Origin: Actinomycetota bacterium
GTDB taxonomy: Bacteria > Actinomycetota > Thermoleophilia > Gaiellales > Gaiellaceae
Assembly: GCA_005883355.1 (NCBI GenBank)
Contig: VAXG01000038.1
Location: 30,966 to 80,681 of the forward strand
Length of the DNA: 49,716 bases
Direction of reading: 5' to 3'
Part shown: positions 8,755-16,164 of the stretch, in pieces
Position numbering within the stretch: position 1 is the stretch's first letter
How the letters are laid out: the number at the start of each line of letters is the position of its first letter
Notes under the pieces: generated by a model
What the model was told of the DNA's origin: nothing
The model's database searches: none
The model's input: the letters and a program-made list of their open reading frames with translations, nothing else
Made by a program: the position numbers and the translations under genes

Positions 8755-10158
8755 ATGCATCGCGTCGCCGCACTCACTGCCGTCGCAAGCTGCAGCATTT
8801 TTCTGGTTGCCGTGTCGCTCGCGATTCCGTGGGTCGGTGGCGATACGCCGTTCGTCTTCGACGGCAGCAACGCGCTGCTCGCGTGCCTGTCGGCGCATGA
8901 CTTCAATGCCTGTGGCTACACCGGCACCCTGAACCATTGGGGGTTGATGACGCCGATCGGATACTGGCCGCTGCTCCAGCACATCCCGGACGTGATCTCG
9001 ATCGAGCTCGGCGGGACCTCGCACCCAAGTCGTGCCCACCTCTTGGTGGTTCTCGGCGTCGCGGGCGTAGCCGGGTCGGTCGCGTTGGCGAGGCTGGTCC
9101 TGGCGCGCGTCGGCCAGTCGGCATGGTCTTGGGGCTTCTTCTTCATCGTGCTCAGCAGCCCCTTGATCACGTATGCGAGACAGACCGTGGGCGAGACGCT
9201 CGCGACCGGCCTCCTCGTCTGCCTCGTCGCGGTCGCCGTGCTGCAAGCGCCGCCGCCGCTCGTCGCGCTGGCCGCCTTCGGCGCCGCGGTGACGAAGGAG
9301 ACCTCGTATCCCTTTGTCGTGGCGTTCGGTGTCCTCGGCCTCGTCCTCGCGCGCCGTCGCACCGGCCGGCCGATCCGCGCCCACCTCATCTGGGGCGGCG
9401 CGGGCCTGGGCGTCGCGATCGTCCTCGCATCGCTCCTGAACGTTGTTCGCTTCGGAAGTGTCCTCAACACGAATTACCTCCACCACGACTTTCGCACGCC
9501 CGGGATCAGCCGCAAGTTGGAGTACGCCGGCGCGCTGCTCATCTCTCCGAGTGGGGGAATCTTCGTCTTCTGGCTGTCCGGGAGCCTCCTCGTCCTGGCA
9601 GCATGCGTGCTGCCGTTCGTTCGACGGTCAGGACGAAGGATCGATGTCCGACCTGCGGTCGTCCTGGCTGCCGCGTCAGGGGGCGTCGTCCTCGGCCTCG
9701 CGTCGTGGTGGACGCCGTTCGGCTGGACCAGCTACGGCCCTCGGCTCAGCCTGCCCTGGCTGTTACCGCTCGTTCTGCTCGCTCTCGTCGCGTACGGCGA
9801 GGAGCTTGGGGACCTCGTCCGGCGACTTGTGACACCGCGCCGTAACCTGATTGCCGTCTTCGCGCTCGGCCTCGTGCTGACGCTCCCACACGTCGGCGAG
9901 ATGTGGCGCCCGAACGCGAGTGCCGGCTTCTTCCAACAAGAGCAGCATTGCGACGCCCCATGGAACGGGTCTGTTGAGGGGTGGCACTCGTGCCAGCACA
10001 GGCTCCTGTGGGGCGATCGGCCGGTCGGGCTCTACGCGCTGCACGGGTTGAAGACGCGGGGTGGCGTGCTCACGAGCGTTGCGGTCGCCCTCGGCCTGCT
10101 CGGCAGCCTCGTGCTTCTGCGCGACGGCCTGGCCGCGCGCTCAAACCGCCTCTCCTAG
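8755..10158 (+). CDS. Polytopic membrane protein, possible GT-C glycosyltransferase
   Basis: A 467-residue protein with about ten predicted membrane segments. The frame is open upstream inside the previous gene; I chose ATG 8755 because it lies 13 nt past the previous stop and starts directly with a signal-anchor-like helix (MHRVAALTAVASCSIFLVAV). An outer loop after helix 1 (WVGGDTPFVFDG) contains acidic residues in a position reminiscent of GT-C enzymes, but there is no decisive motif. Cys-containing loops near residues 400-420 (HCDAPWNG, HSCQHRL) are on a soluble segment. Function in lipid-linked sugar transfer is inferred from context. It ends with a 4-bp overlap against the convergent gene at 10155. 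Confidence 0.55.
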   Translation: MHRVAALTAVASCSIFLVAVSLAIPWVGGDTPFVFDGSNALLACLSAHDFNACGYTGTLNHWGLMTPIGYWPLLQHIPDVISIELGGTSHPSRAHLLVVLGVAGVAGSVALARLVLARVGQSAWSWGFFFIVLSSPLITYARQTVGETLATGLLVCLVAVAVLQAPPPLVALAAFGAAVTKETSYPFVVAFGVLGLVLARRRTGRPIRAHLIWGGAGLGVAIVLASLLNVVRFGSVLNTNYLHHDFRTPGISRKLEYAGALLISPSGGIFVFWLSGSLLVLAACVLPFVRRSGRRIDVRPAVVLAAASGGVVLGLASWWTPFGWTSYGPRLSLPWLLPLVLLALVAYGEELGDLVRRLVTPRRNLIAVFALGLVLTLPHVGEMWRPNASAGFFQQEQHCDAPWNGSVEGWHSCQHRLLWGDRPVGLYALHGLKTRGGVLTSVAVALGLLGSLVLLRDGLAARSNRLS

Positions 10159-10874
10159 GTCGGCAACGCCTCCCGGTCTTCGATCACGAACGACATCCCA
10201 TGCCATCCGAACTGCACGTACGGGGTCCATTCCCACCTCTGGTTGCGGGTGGTGAGCTCGAGCATCGCTCGACGTTCTCCGGATACCTGTTTTGCAGACC
10301 AGCAAAAGTAATCGTCGAAGGCGACGATCATGCCGTGCTTCAGGCGCGGCTCGAGGAAGTCGAGGACGGACCTCGTGCTCGTGTAGAGATCGCAATCAAC
10401 GTACGCCAGCGCGATATCCGGCGGCGCGTCCGTCGCTGACCGCGCGGGCAGAGTCTCTTCATAGAACCCTTCGACCAGGTCGTACTTCTCCCGCGGTATC
10501 CCGCGCTTCCTACAGATCGCATGAAACTCGTCGACTGTGGTCACCATCTTTCCCTCGATCCAGCTCGGATGGTGGTCCGATTCGCTTGGGCGCGGCAGCC
10601 CTTGAAAGGAGTCGAAGGCCCACAGTTTCGCGTTGTGTCCATGGCGTTTTGCCTCGCGGTACGCCAGGAAGAAGGTCGTTCCGCTGCAACTTCCGAACTC
10701 GGCGTAGTCGCCGGCTATGCCATTGAAGCGAAGCGCCTTGAAAGCGTTTGCGAAGAATTCCTGCCGTCCCCATTCCTCACGAATCTGCCAGTGGAAGAAG
10801 TAGCGGCGGACGACCAGATCGGAGACACCGTGCCCGAGGCGGGAATGCGCGATTCTTCGGAGGAGTTCCTTCAT
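10155..10874 (-). CDS. TylF/MycF-family sugar O-methyltransferase
   Basis: A 239-residue protein of the TylF/MycF (macrocin O-methyltransferase) family. Visible features are GDYAEFGSCSGTTFFLA as the SAM-binding region, LWAFDSFQGLP, the metal-binding ALAYVDCDLYTST, and IVAFDDYFCW. Family members are SAM- and metal-dependent enzymes that methylate hydroxyls of deoxysugars, and homologues are common in surface glycan loci. It is last in a three-gene minus-strand operon and overlaps the GT-C gene upstream by 4 bp, which suggests it decorates the same glycan. Target sugar unknown. Confidence 0.85.
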   Translation of the reverse strand: MKELLRRIAHSRLGHGVSDLVVRRYFFHWQIREEWGRQEFFANAFKALRFNGIAGDYAEFGSCSGTTFFLAYREAKRHGHNAKLWAFDSFQGLPRPSESDHHPSWIEGKMVTTVDEFHAICRKRGIPREKYDLVEGFYEETLPARSATDAPPDIALAYVDCDLYTSTRSVLDFLEPRLKHGMIVAFDDYFCWSAKQVSGERRAMLELTTRNQRWEWTPYVQFGWHGMSFVIEDREALPT

Positions 10875-12385
10875 GAGTCTCGGCGTAGCCCAAGGGCAGC
10901 TCCTGCCCCGAACAGCACGAATGCCGGCGCGACGGGAAGTGCAAAGTGAGGATCCGCGAAAAGCCCGAGTGCGTTGAAGGCGATCACGGACAACGCTGCC
11001 AGCGCGAGCGCGACCAGCACGCGCCCTCGGCGCGGTCGGCGCAAGACCAGCCCGAGGAGACCGAGAACGATCCAGAGGATCGGGCGCGGGTACCAGCGTG
11101 AGAGCTGATTCAGACGCAGCGCGAGCTGTGCGTTTCCGCTGCGGTCGGGCAGCGCCGAGAAGAGCTCGTTACGCTCGCGCAAGATCGCGTCGAAGTGTGG
11201 ACGCTGGCTCGGATCGTGGAACACGAAATGATGGTGAACCGCAGACGTCCAAACATCTCGAATGGAGTTGTCCGGCCGCGAGATCCAGACGCTCTGTCCT
11301 GCAGGGATCGGCTCTCCCTCGGTCGGTGTGGGAAGGACTCTACGCTTCCCGGAGTTGCGCACAACTGCGTTGGAATGCCCGCCTGATTGCGCCGTGGGGA
11401 GTGCGCGGAAGTACGATTTGCTCAGTTGATGCCAGACTGTCGTGGTAACGCCGCTTGCGTACTTTCCCGGATGTGCCTTCACCGCTTCGATGCCGGCTTT
11501 CCGGAGCACGGAGTAGTCGCTGTTCCAGCCGAAGACCTGGTCTGACAATAGGTAGAGATCCTCGTGAATCCGAAAGCTACCGCTGGCAAAGACCTCGGGC
11601 AGCGTCACGCCGTACGACTTGTATGGGTTGCGCGTCAGGAGATGCTGCGAGATTGCGCGTGCCAGCCTTCGGGAGGCCGGACCGTTATCCGGTGCAACGA
11701 TCCGGTCCGTGATGAATGCGCGGTAGAAGGGAATCACCGCGTTGCCCCCTCGCGCAAGCGTGTAGTCGCCGAAGCGAACTCCGTTCAGAACTCCCCACGC
11801 GGCCAGCGGCAGGACGGCTGCGACGAGGAACGCTCCTGCCCAGCGCGCCCGGCGACGCCAATCGCCGGCGAGAACGAAGGGAAACACGGCGAAGGTCAGG
11901 AGCACGGCGTTCCCGGGACGGACGAGCGCAAGCAGCGCGACGCCCAGGCCGGCGAGTGCAAAGCGGTGCCCGGACGGCTGCCCGGCTGCACGCGTGACGA
12001 GCCACGCCCAGAGCGCGAACGCTGCGGCGAAGAGCGGCTCGCTCGACAGCTCGTGGAACATGAGGCCGTACGCGGGATAGACGAGCAGTGCCGCCGCGAC
12101 CAGGAGCGCAACGCGTTGACCGAACGCACGTGCTGCGGCGGCCCAGGCCACGACCGACCCGGCGAACAGCACCGCCATCACCGGCTCCGCCAGCGCTCCG
12201 CCGCCGAGGTCGAGCAAGACACCCGTGACGATCGGCGTCGCAGGTGTGCGAAACAGCATCGACCAAGGCAGCAAGGGATGCCAATCGAGGAACTGGATGT
12301 ATCCGTAGAGGTACTCGTCGAGGTCGCGACCCGCGACCAGCGGCCAACCGATCGCTCGCACGGCGTAGACCGCCAGCGCAAGCAC
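10871..12385 (-). CDS. GT-C-type membrane glycosyltransferase (ArnT/PMT-like)
   Basis: A 504-residue membrane protein. Near the N-terminus is GRDLDEYLYGYIQFLDWHPL, resembling the catalytic acidic loop of GT39/ArnT-type enzymes, followed by multiple hydrophobic helices and a soluble region (about 220-430) before two last helices. The start is uncertain. GTG 12385 is the only standard start codon near, but the open frame continues upstream with a hydrophobic extension (LGAAVLFVLALAVYAV spans the GTG) up to the end of the methyltransferase gene at 12472, so the real start may be a rare codon such as CTG at about 12475. Expected to transfer a sugar from a polyprenyl-phosphate donor outside the membrane. 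Confidence 0.65.
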   Translation of the reverse strand: MLALAVYAVRAIGWPLVAGRDLDEYLYGYIQFLDWHPLLPWSMLFRTPATPIVTGVLLDLGGGALAEPVMAVLFAGSVVAWAAAARAFGQRVALLVAAALLVYPAYGLMFHELSSEPLFAAAFALWAWLVTRAAGQPSGHRFALAGLGVALLALVRPGNAVLLTFAVFPFVLAGDWRRRARWAGAFLVAAVLPLAAWGVLNGVRFGDYTLARGGNAVIPFYRAFITDRIVAPDNGPASRRLARAISQHLLTRNPYKSYGVTLPEVFASGSFRIHEDLYLLSDQVFGWNSDYSVLRKAGIEAVKAHPGKYASGVTTTVWHQLSKSYFRALPTAQSGGHSNAVVRNSGKRRVLPTPTEGEPIPAGQSVWISRPDNSIRDVWTSAVHHHFVFHDPSQRPHFDAILRERNELFSALPDRSGNAQLALRLNQLSRWYPRPILWIVLGLLGLVLRRPRRGRVLVALALAALSVIAFNALGLFADPHFALPVAPAFVLFGAGAALGLRRDS

Positions 12386-12471
12386 GAAGAGGACGGCGGC
12401 GCCTAGCCGTCGGCTCGCGAGCCGCTCAAGCCATGCGAGCGCGCTTGCCGAGGTATGTCGTAGCGAGCGAC

Positions 12472-13329
12472 TCAGAGCGACTGCTCGGTGCCTGCCCGGC
12501 TCATGGCGGGCTTGCGAAACAGGTGGAGGTCGTGCCTGCCTTCATCGGCGGCCGGGCGAAAGGTGACGAGCTCGAAGTCAGCGCCAAGTCTCTCCCGGAC
12601 ATAGTCGGGCGGATGGTATGCGCTACAGAGGCTCGAGCCCGCAGAGTGCTGGTACAGCACCACGACCTCACCTCTGCGAAAAGCCTGCTCCTCCGACTCC
12701 GTCAGCCGCTTCAGCGAGAGGTAGTGCTCTCCGAGCGTCGACATCAGCAGCCAACCATCCGGCCGCAGCACGCGCAGGCAATCCCGCATCCACGCATGCT
12801 GCAGTTGAACGGAGAGATGCGTGAAGACGGAGAACGCATAGACGAGGTCGAAAGCCGAGTCGGCATACGGGAGAGGCGGCGCGAGGTCGTTCACGGAGAC
12901 AACCGCAAAAGGCAGGTTCGCGTCGCACCACTGCACCATCCGGGGATCGATGTCACAGCCGAACACACGCGTGCGTGGTAGCTCGCCCCAATGCCTGAGA
13001 ACACGCCCGCAGCCGCAGCCGAAGTCGAGGATCGCCTCCAAATCCTCGACGGAGGAGCCGCCCTCGCGGACGAGGCTCCGAATGAGGTCGGCCTGGGTAC
13101 GCCCTGTGCGCAGGAAGAACGCGGCGTCCGCGTGAGCAGGGCCGACCTGTGCGCGCAAACGAGCGGGCGGTACCGGTAACCCCGCCGCAGCGCTGCTGCG
13201 CCTTTCTGCGAGGTTCGCCTTCGCCGCCAGGGCAAGCTCGTATGCACCGACGGCAGGTCGAGCAAGGCCAACCTTGTCCAGTGCATCGAGCAGCTTCCGT
13301 CGCAATCCCCAGAGTGCCGGCTCGGACAT
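12472..13329 (-). CDS. Class I SAM-dependent methyltransferase
   Basis: A 285-residue protein. After about 95 residues of helical N-terminus it shows motif I ILDFGCGCGRVLRHW, the post-I acidic VFGCDIDPRMVQWC, motif II FDLVYAFSVFTHL and motif III LRVLRPDGWLLMST. This is a Methyltransf_11/25-type fold common in glycan clusters, with unknown target. It is first in the minus-strand operon that continues to 10155, preceded by a leaderless-type promoter (TAGGGT 6 nt before the ATG), and divergent from the secreted-repeat gene at 13438. Confidence 0.85.
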   Translation of the reverse strand: MSEPALWGLRRKLLDALDKVGLARPAVGAYELALAAKANLAERRSSAAAGLPVPPARLRAQVGPAHADAAFFLRTGRTQADLIRSLVREGGSSVEDLEAILDFGCGCGRVLRHWGELPRTRVFGCDIDPRMVQWCDANLPFAVVSVNDLAPPLPYADSAFDLVYAFSVFTHLSVQLQHAWMRDCLRVLRPDGWLLMSTLGEHYLSLKRLTESEEQAFRRGEVVVLYQHSAGSSLCSAYHPPDYVRERLGADFELVTFRPAADEGRHDLHLFRKPAMSRAGTEQSL

Positions 13330-13335
13330 TCGCGC

Positions 13336-13341
13336 ACCCTA
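13336..13341 (-). promoter_or_regulatory. -10 element of leaderless promoter for the 13329 operon
   Basis: TAGGGT on the reverse strand ends 6 nt before the ATG at 13329, with no room for a ribosome binding site. It matches the TANNNT layout at the other operon heads in this window. Confidence 0.5.
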
Positions 13342-13424
13342 ACGCGCAACCCAGTCGGCCGATTCGACCGAAGGCTCTGCTACCTTCCGGCGCTCCCAGG
13401 GGCGATCTCGGGAAGATTCCTTAC

Positions 13425-13430
13425 AGGGGG
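13425..13430 (+). promoter_or_regulatory. Ribosome binding site for the secreted repeat protein
   Basis: AGGGGG lies 7 nt before the ATG at 13438. It is one of the few clear Shine-Dalgarno sequences here and fixes the start. This gene therefore has a true 5' leader, unlike many operon heads in the window. Confidence 0.6.
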
Positions 13431-13437
13431 TTAACAA

Positions 13438-14565
13438 ATGCGTTTCCGCTTGTTGAACGTTCTCGTCTTGGCCGCCGTGGCAACCGGCGTTTTCGTAGGC
13501 GTTGCGCAGGCATTGGACTTCGACGAGGAGGACCCGGCGCCCCCGCATGCCGAAGTCGGCATGGTCTACAGCTACGAGATCGGCACGCACGCAGGCTGCT
13601 TGCCGCATCGTCTTGTCATCGCGTCGGGAGCCCTTCCGCCTGGGCTGTCGATCCGGCGGATCGACCTCGACACTCATGTCGTCGAGGGAGTAGCTACCGA
13701 GGCCGGGACTTTCAGTGCGTGGATCCAGCTCCTCGACTGCGACAACAAGAGCGCGGAGACCCTTTTCACCTTCGACGTCTGGCCGCGACGCTGGGGGATC
13801 GCCACGGCTGCGCTGAAGGCAGCAGCGGTAGGCTCGTCGTACTCGGCCACGCTCGAGGGCACCGGTCTCCCGTCGGACGTGACCTGGGAAGTGACGAGCG
13901 GAGCGCTTCCTGCCGGAATGACGTTGTCGCCTGCCGGCACGATCTCGGGAACACCGACCGCGGCGCGCTCGTCGACCTTCACCGTCAAAGCGACCGCCAA
14001 GGAGAAGAACTTCGGGCCGACGCGCATCGACTCCAAGCAGTACACGCTCAACGTCCTCGCGCCGCTCACCGCAAAGCTCTCGAGAAACATTGCGGAGGCT
14101 AACGTCCGGTTCAGTACCGCATTGCTCGGTGCCGGCGGCCAGTCCCCCTACACGTGGTCGGCAACGGGGGTTCCCGCGGGTCTCGCTATCGGCCCTGACG
14201 GAGTCGTCAGCGGCGTACCGGCACGCAGCGGCTCCTTCACGTTCACCGCTCGCATGGTCGACGCGAACGGCACTGTGAAAGAAACGCAGCTGAGGCTAGT
14301 CGTCCGCCAGCGGCTGTCGATTGCGACGAAGTCTCTACCGGCTGCGGCCGCAGGCCGCGCTTATCGTGCGAAGATCTCGAGCCAGGGCGGCGTCGAGGGC
14401 AAGCGCTGGACGAGCGGCGCTCTGCCAAGGGGGCTGAAGCTGGGTGCGACGACGGGGGCGATCACTGGCGTGCCCGCGAGCGCAGGCACGTTTCGAATCA
14501 CCGTCCGCGTGCGTGATGCGCTCGGAGCGGTCTCCCAGAAGACGCTCGTCCTTCGCGTCGGATAG
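13438..14565 (+). CDS. Secreted protein with four putative-Ig (He_PIG-type) repeats
   Basis: A 375-residue protein with a signal peptide (MRFRLLNVLVLAAVATGVFV; probable cleavage after VAQA near residue 25). Four repeats of about 85 residues follow, each with the He_PIG pattern of an aromatic strand, a GALPPGL / GALPAGM / GVPAGL / GALPRGL turn, then GxxxGVP or GTISGTP and a closing TFxVxV strand. Two Cys pairs are possible in repeat 1 (AGCLPHR, LLDCDN). No LPXTG motif or C-terminal membrane helix is visible, so it should be secreted or held to the wall non-covalently. He_PIG domains are structural, adhesive modules. It may be an acceptor or carrier of the glycan, but nothing proves that. It is monocistronic, with a strong RBS and a hairpin 11 nt past the stop. 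Confidence 0.8.
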   Translation: MRFRLLNVLVLAAVATGVFVGVAQALDFDEEDPAPPHAEVGMVYSYEIGTHAGCLPHRLVIASGALPPGLSIRRIDLDTHVVEGVATEAGTFSAWIQLLDCDNKSAETLFTFDVWPRRWGIATAALKAAAVGSSYSATLEGTGLPSDVTWEVTSGALPAGMTLSPAGTISGTPTAARSSTFTVKATAKEKNFGPTRIDSKQYTLNVLAPLTAKLSRNIAEANVRFSTALLGAGGQSPYTWSATGVPAGLAIGPDGVVSGVPARSGSFTFTARMVDANGTVKETQLRLVVRQRLSIATKSLPAAAAGRAYRAKISSQGGVEGKRWTSGALPRGLKLGATTGAITGVPASAGTFRITVRVRDALGAVSQKTLVLRVG

Positions 14566-14576
14566 CTCTGCGAGCG

Positions 14577-14602
14577 GGAGGCGCCGGTTCCAAGGCGCCT
14601 CC
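14577..14602 (+). terminator. Hairpin after the secreted repeat gene
   Basis: A perfect 9-bp inverted repeat, GGAGGCGCC / GGCGCCTCC, with an 8-nt loop, beginning 11 nt after the stop at 14565. There is no T-run, as is common for high-GC actinobacterial terminators. It separates the repeat-protein gene from the glycosyltransferase that follows. Confidence 0.65.
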
Positions 14603-14620
14603 AGTATCGTGGCGGCTGAT

Positions 14621-15667
14621 GTGCCGGTGATCGATGTCACCGTCTCGATCGTCCATGCGTCCCGCCCGGATCTGACGGTTGAGTGTCTCGAATCGCTCTG
14701 CGCAGATCTCGGCCGGCGTAGCTCCCTCGAGGTCGTTGTCCTCGACAATGCTGCTGAGGACGGTCTGGCGACGTGCGTGCGTGAGCGCTACAGCGACGTC
14801 CAGGTCATCTCCCAACCGTGGCGCGCCGGTTTCAGCGCAAACCAGAACATGATCATCCGATCGACGAAGAGTCGGTATGTCTTCGTTCTCAATCCGGATA
14901 CCCGTGTTCCCGCGGGAACCATCGATGGCTTGGTGAAATACCTCGACACGCACCCCGAGGTCGCTGTGGCGGGTCCGCTCATTCGTGGCTTCGACGGCGC
15001 GCAGCAGGGCTCAGCGTGGCGGCTCGTCAGCATTCCTGTCCAGTCGGTTTGGGCACTGACGTTGGGACGACTGGGAGCGGTCGTGTCGCGGGGCACCACG
15101 CCGCGTCGGGTAGGTGCCGTATCGGCGTCGGCCATGCTCGTGCGACGCAGTGCTCTCGAACTGATCGGCCTCTTCGACGAGACCTACTTCATGTTCAACG
15201 AGGAGGCAGAGTTGGCGAGGCGCTTGGACCGGATAGGTCTCGAGCGTCACTACGTCCCTCACGTAGAGGTGCTGCACCACGGCCAGGTCTCGACTGCGTC
15301 GGTGCCCGAGCGCCAGGTGAACGAGACGTGGAACTCATTGGATATCTATCTGGCGCGTTACCACTCCGCTCTCGGAGCGCGTGTCATCCGCGGGCTCACG
15401 GGGTTCGGTTATGCGGTGGCCATGTTGGCGGCGAATGCCGGGATGCGCCTCCCAGCGCTCCTTCGCCGCTCGATTGCAACGTCGTGGGATCCGAGGCTCT
15501 ACCGCTTACATGCGCGCGATGCCTTCCGGGGCACGAGGCAGCCGGATCTCAGGCAGCTTGCAGAGGAGTGGAACCGTTCTCACGGCGTAGTGCAACCGCG
15601 TGGAGCAGCGGCCCCTGACCCAATGCCCGGTCCACTGCGCGACTCAGCGGTGAGACGAGAGCACTAG
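14621..15667 (+). CDS. GT2-family glycosyltransferase (rhamnosyltransferase-like)
   Basis: A 348-residue GT-A fold enzyme: VTVSIVHASRPDLTVECLESL opens the fold, VVVLDNAAEDG follows, then RAGFSANQN, FVLNPDTRVP (the DxD-like acidic site) and ASAMLVRRSALELIGLFDETYFMFNEEAEL, typical of rhamnosyl/galactofuranosyl GT2 proteins that extend cell-surface glycans. Start: GTG 14609 overlaps a TATCGT hexamer (14605-14610) lying just past the upstream hairpin, so I prefer GTG 14621, 10 nt beyond it; 14609 remains possible. The last 40 residues are low-complexity and lie over the tail of the decayed methyltransferase region on the opposite strand. Confidence 0.82.
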   Translation: MPVIDVTVSIVHASRPDLTVECLESLCADLGRRSSLEVVVLDNAAEDGLATCVRERYSDVQVISQPWRAGFSANQNMIIRSTKSRYVFVLNPDTRVPAGTIDGLVKYLDTHPEVAVAGPLIRGFDGAQQGSAWRLVSIPVQSVWALTLGRLGAVVSRGTTPRRVGAVSASAMLVRRSALELIGLFDETYFMFNEEAELARRLDRIGLERHYVPHVEVLHHGQVSTASVPERQVNETWNSLDIYLARYHSALGARVIRGLTGFGYAVAMLAANAGMRLPALLRRSIATSWDPRLYRLHARDAFRGTRQPDLRQLAEEWNRSHGVVQPRGAAAPDPMPGPLRDSAVRREH

Positions 15668-15725
15668 CCGCGTATCCGAACCAGGCAGCTGAGCCCTGGG
15701 CGAGCAATAGACGTCCGAACCCTGC

Positions 15726-16106
15726 CTACTGAAGCGTTGCCCGTCGGATGAGCGCGACGCCGAGGTCTCCGCGGGCCGCCACACCCCACATCCAGCAGGA
15801 GGCCCGGCGGCCTTTGAACGAGCGAGCGGAACGGCGAGCGTCCCAGCGCTCGACCGAGGATCGCTTGTCGTGTTCTCACCTGGAGCTTGCCCAGGAGCCC
15901 GACAGGTGGCTGGTATGCGTGGCAGGACTCGGGATAGAAGGAAGCGAGCTCGCTCTCAGAGACCTCGGGCAGCGTCCAACCTCCTCCGCACACGGCACAC
16001 ACGGCGACACAAGACGTTCCTGGTGTTCCGTGGAAACGGTCTTGTCCATGAATGGCGCAAGGATCGACTGCGAGTGAACCGCAAATCCGGCCAGCGAGTC
16101 TCCACG
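15726..16106 (-). pseudogene. Decayed SAM-dependent methyltransferase
   Basis: The reverse strand encodes the front part of a methyltransferase with an N-terminal Cys-rich module: RICGSLAV, then VCAVCGGGWTLPEVSE, SELASFYPES, and motif I as LLLDVGCG near 15783. Just after DVGCG the sense passes to another frame, GDLGVALIRRAT, which reads as the natural continuation of the SAM-binding loop but ends at a TAG at 15726. The catalytic half is missing, and no start codon is found before RICGS. I read this as a frameshifted, truncated relic. Nothing else is seen between 15668 and 16151 apart from this relic. Confidence 0.6.
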
Positions 16107-16151
16107 AGAGGATGATGCCCTGCCGCCGGCTGCGCCCGGTGGCTATGCGCC

Positions 16152-16157
16152 TAGAAT
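16152..16157 (+). promoter_or_regulatory. -10 element of leaderless promoter for the 16165 operon
   Basis: TAGAAT is followed by exactly 7 nt and then the GTG at 16165. This is the best match to the actinobacterial -10 consensus in the window and supports that start codon. No convincing -35 box is visible. Confidence 0.55.
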
Positions 16158-16164
16158 CGTCGCA

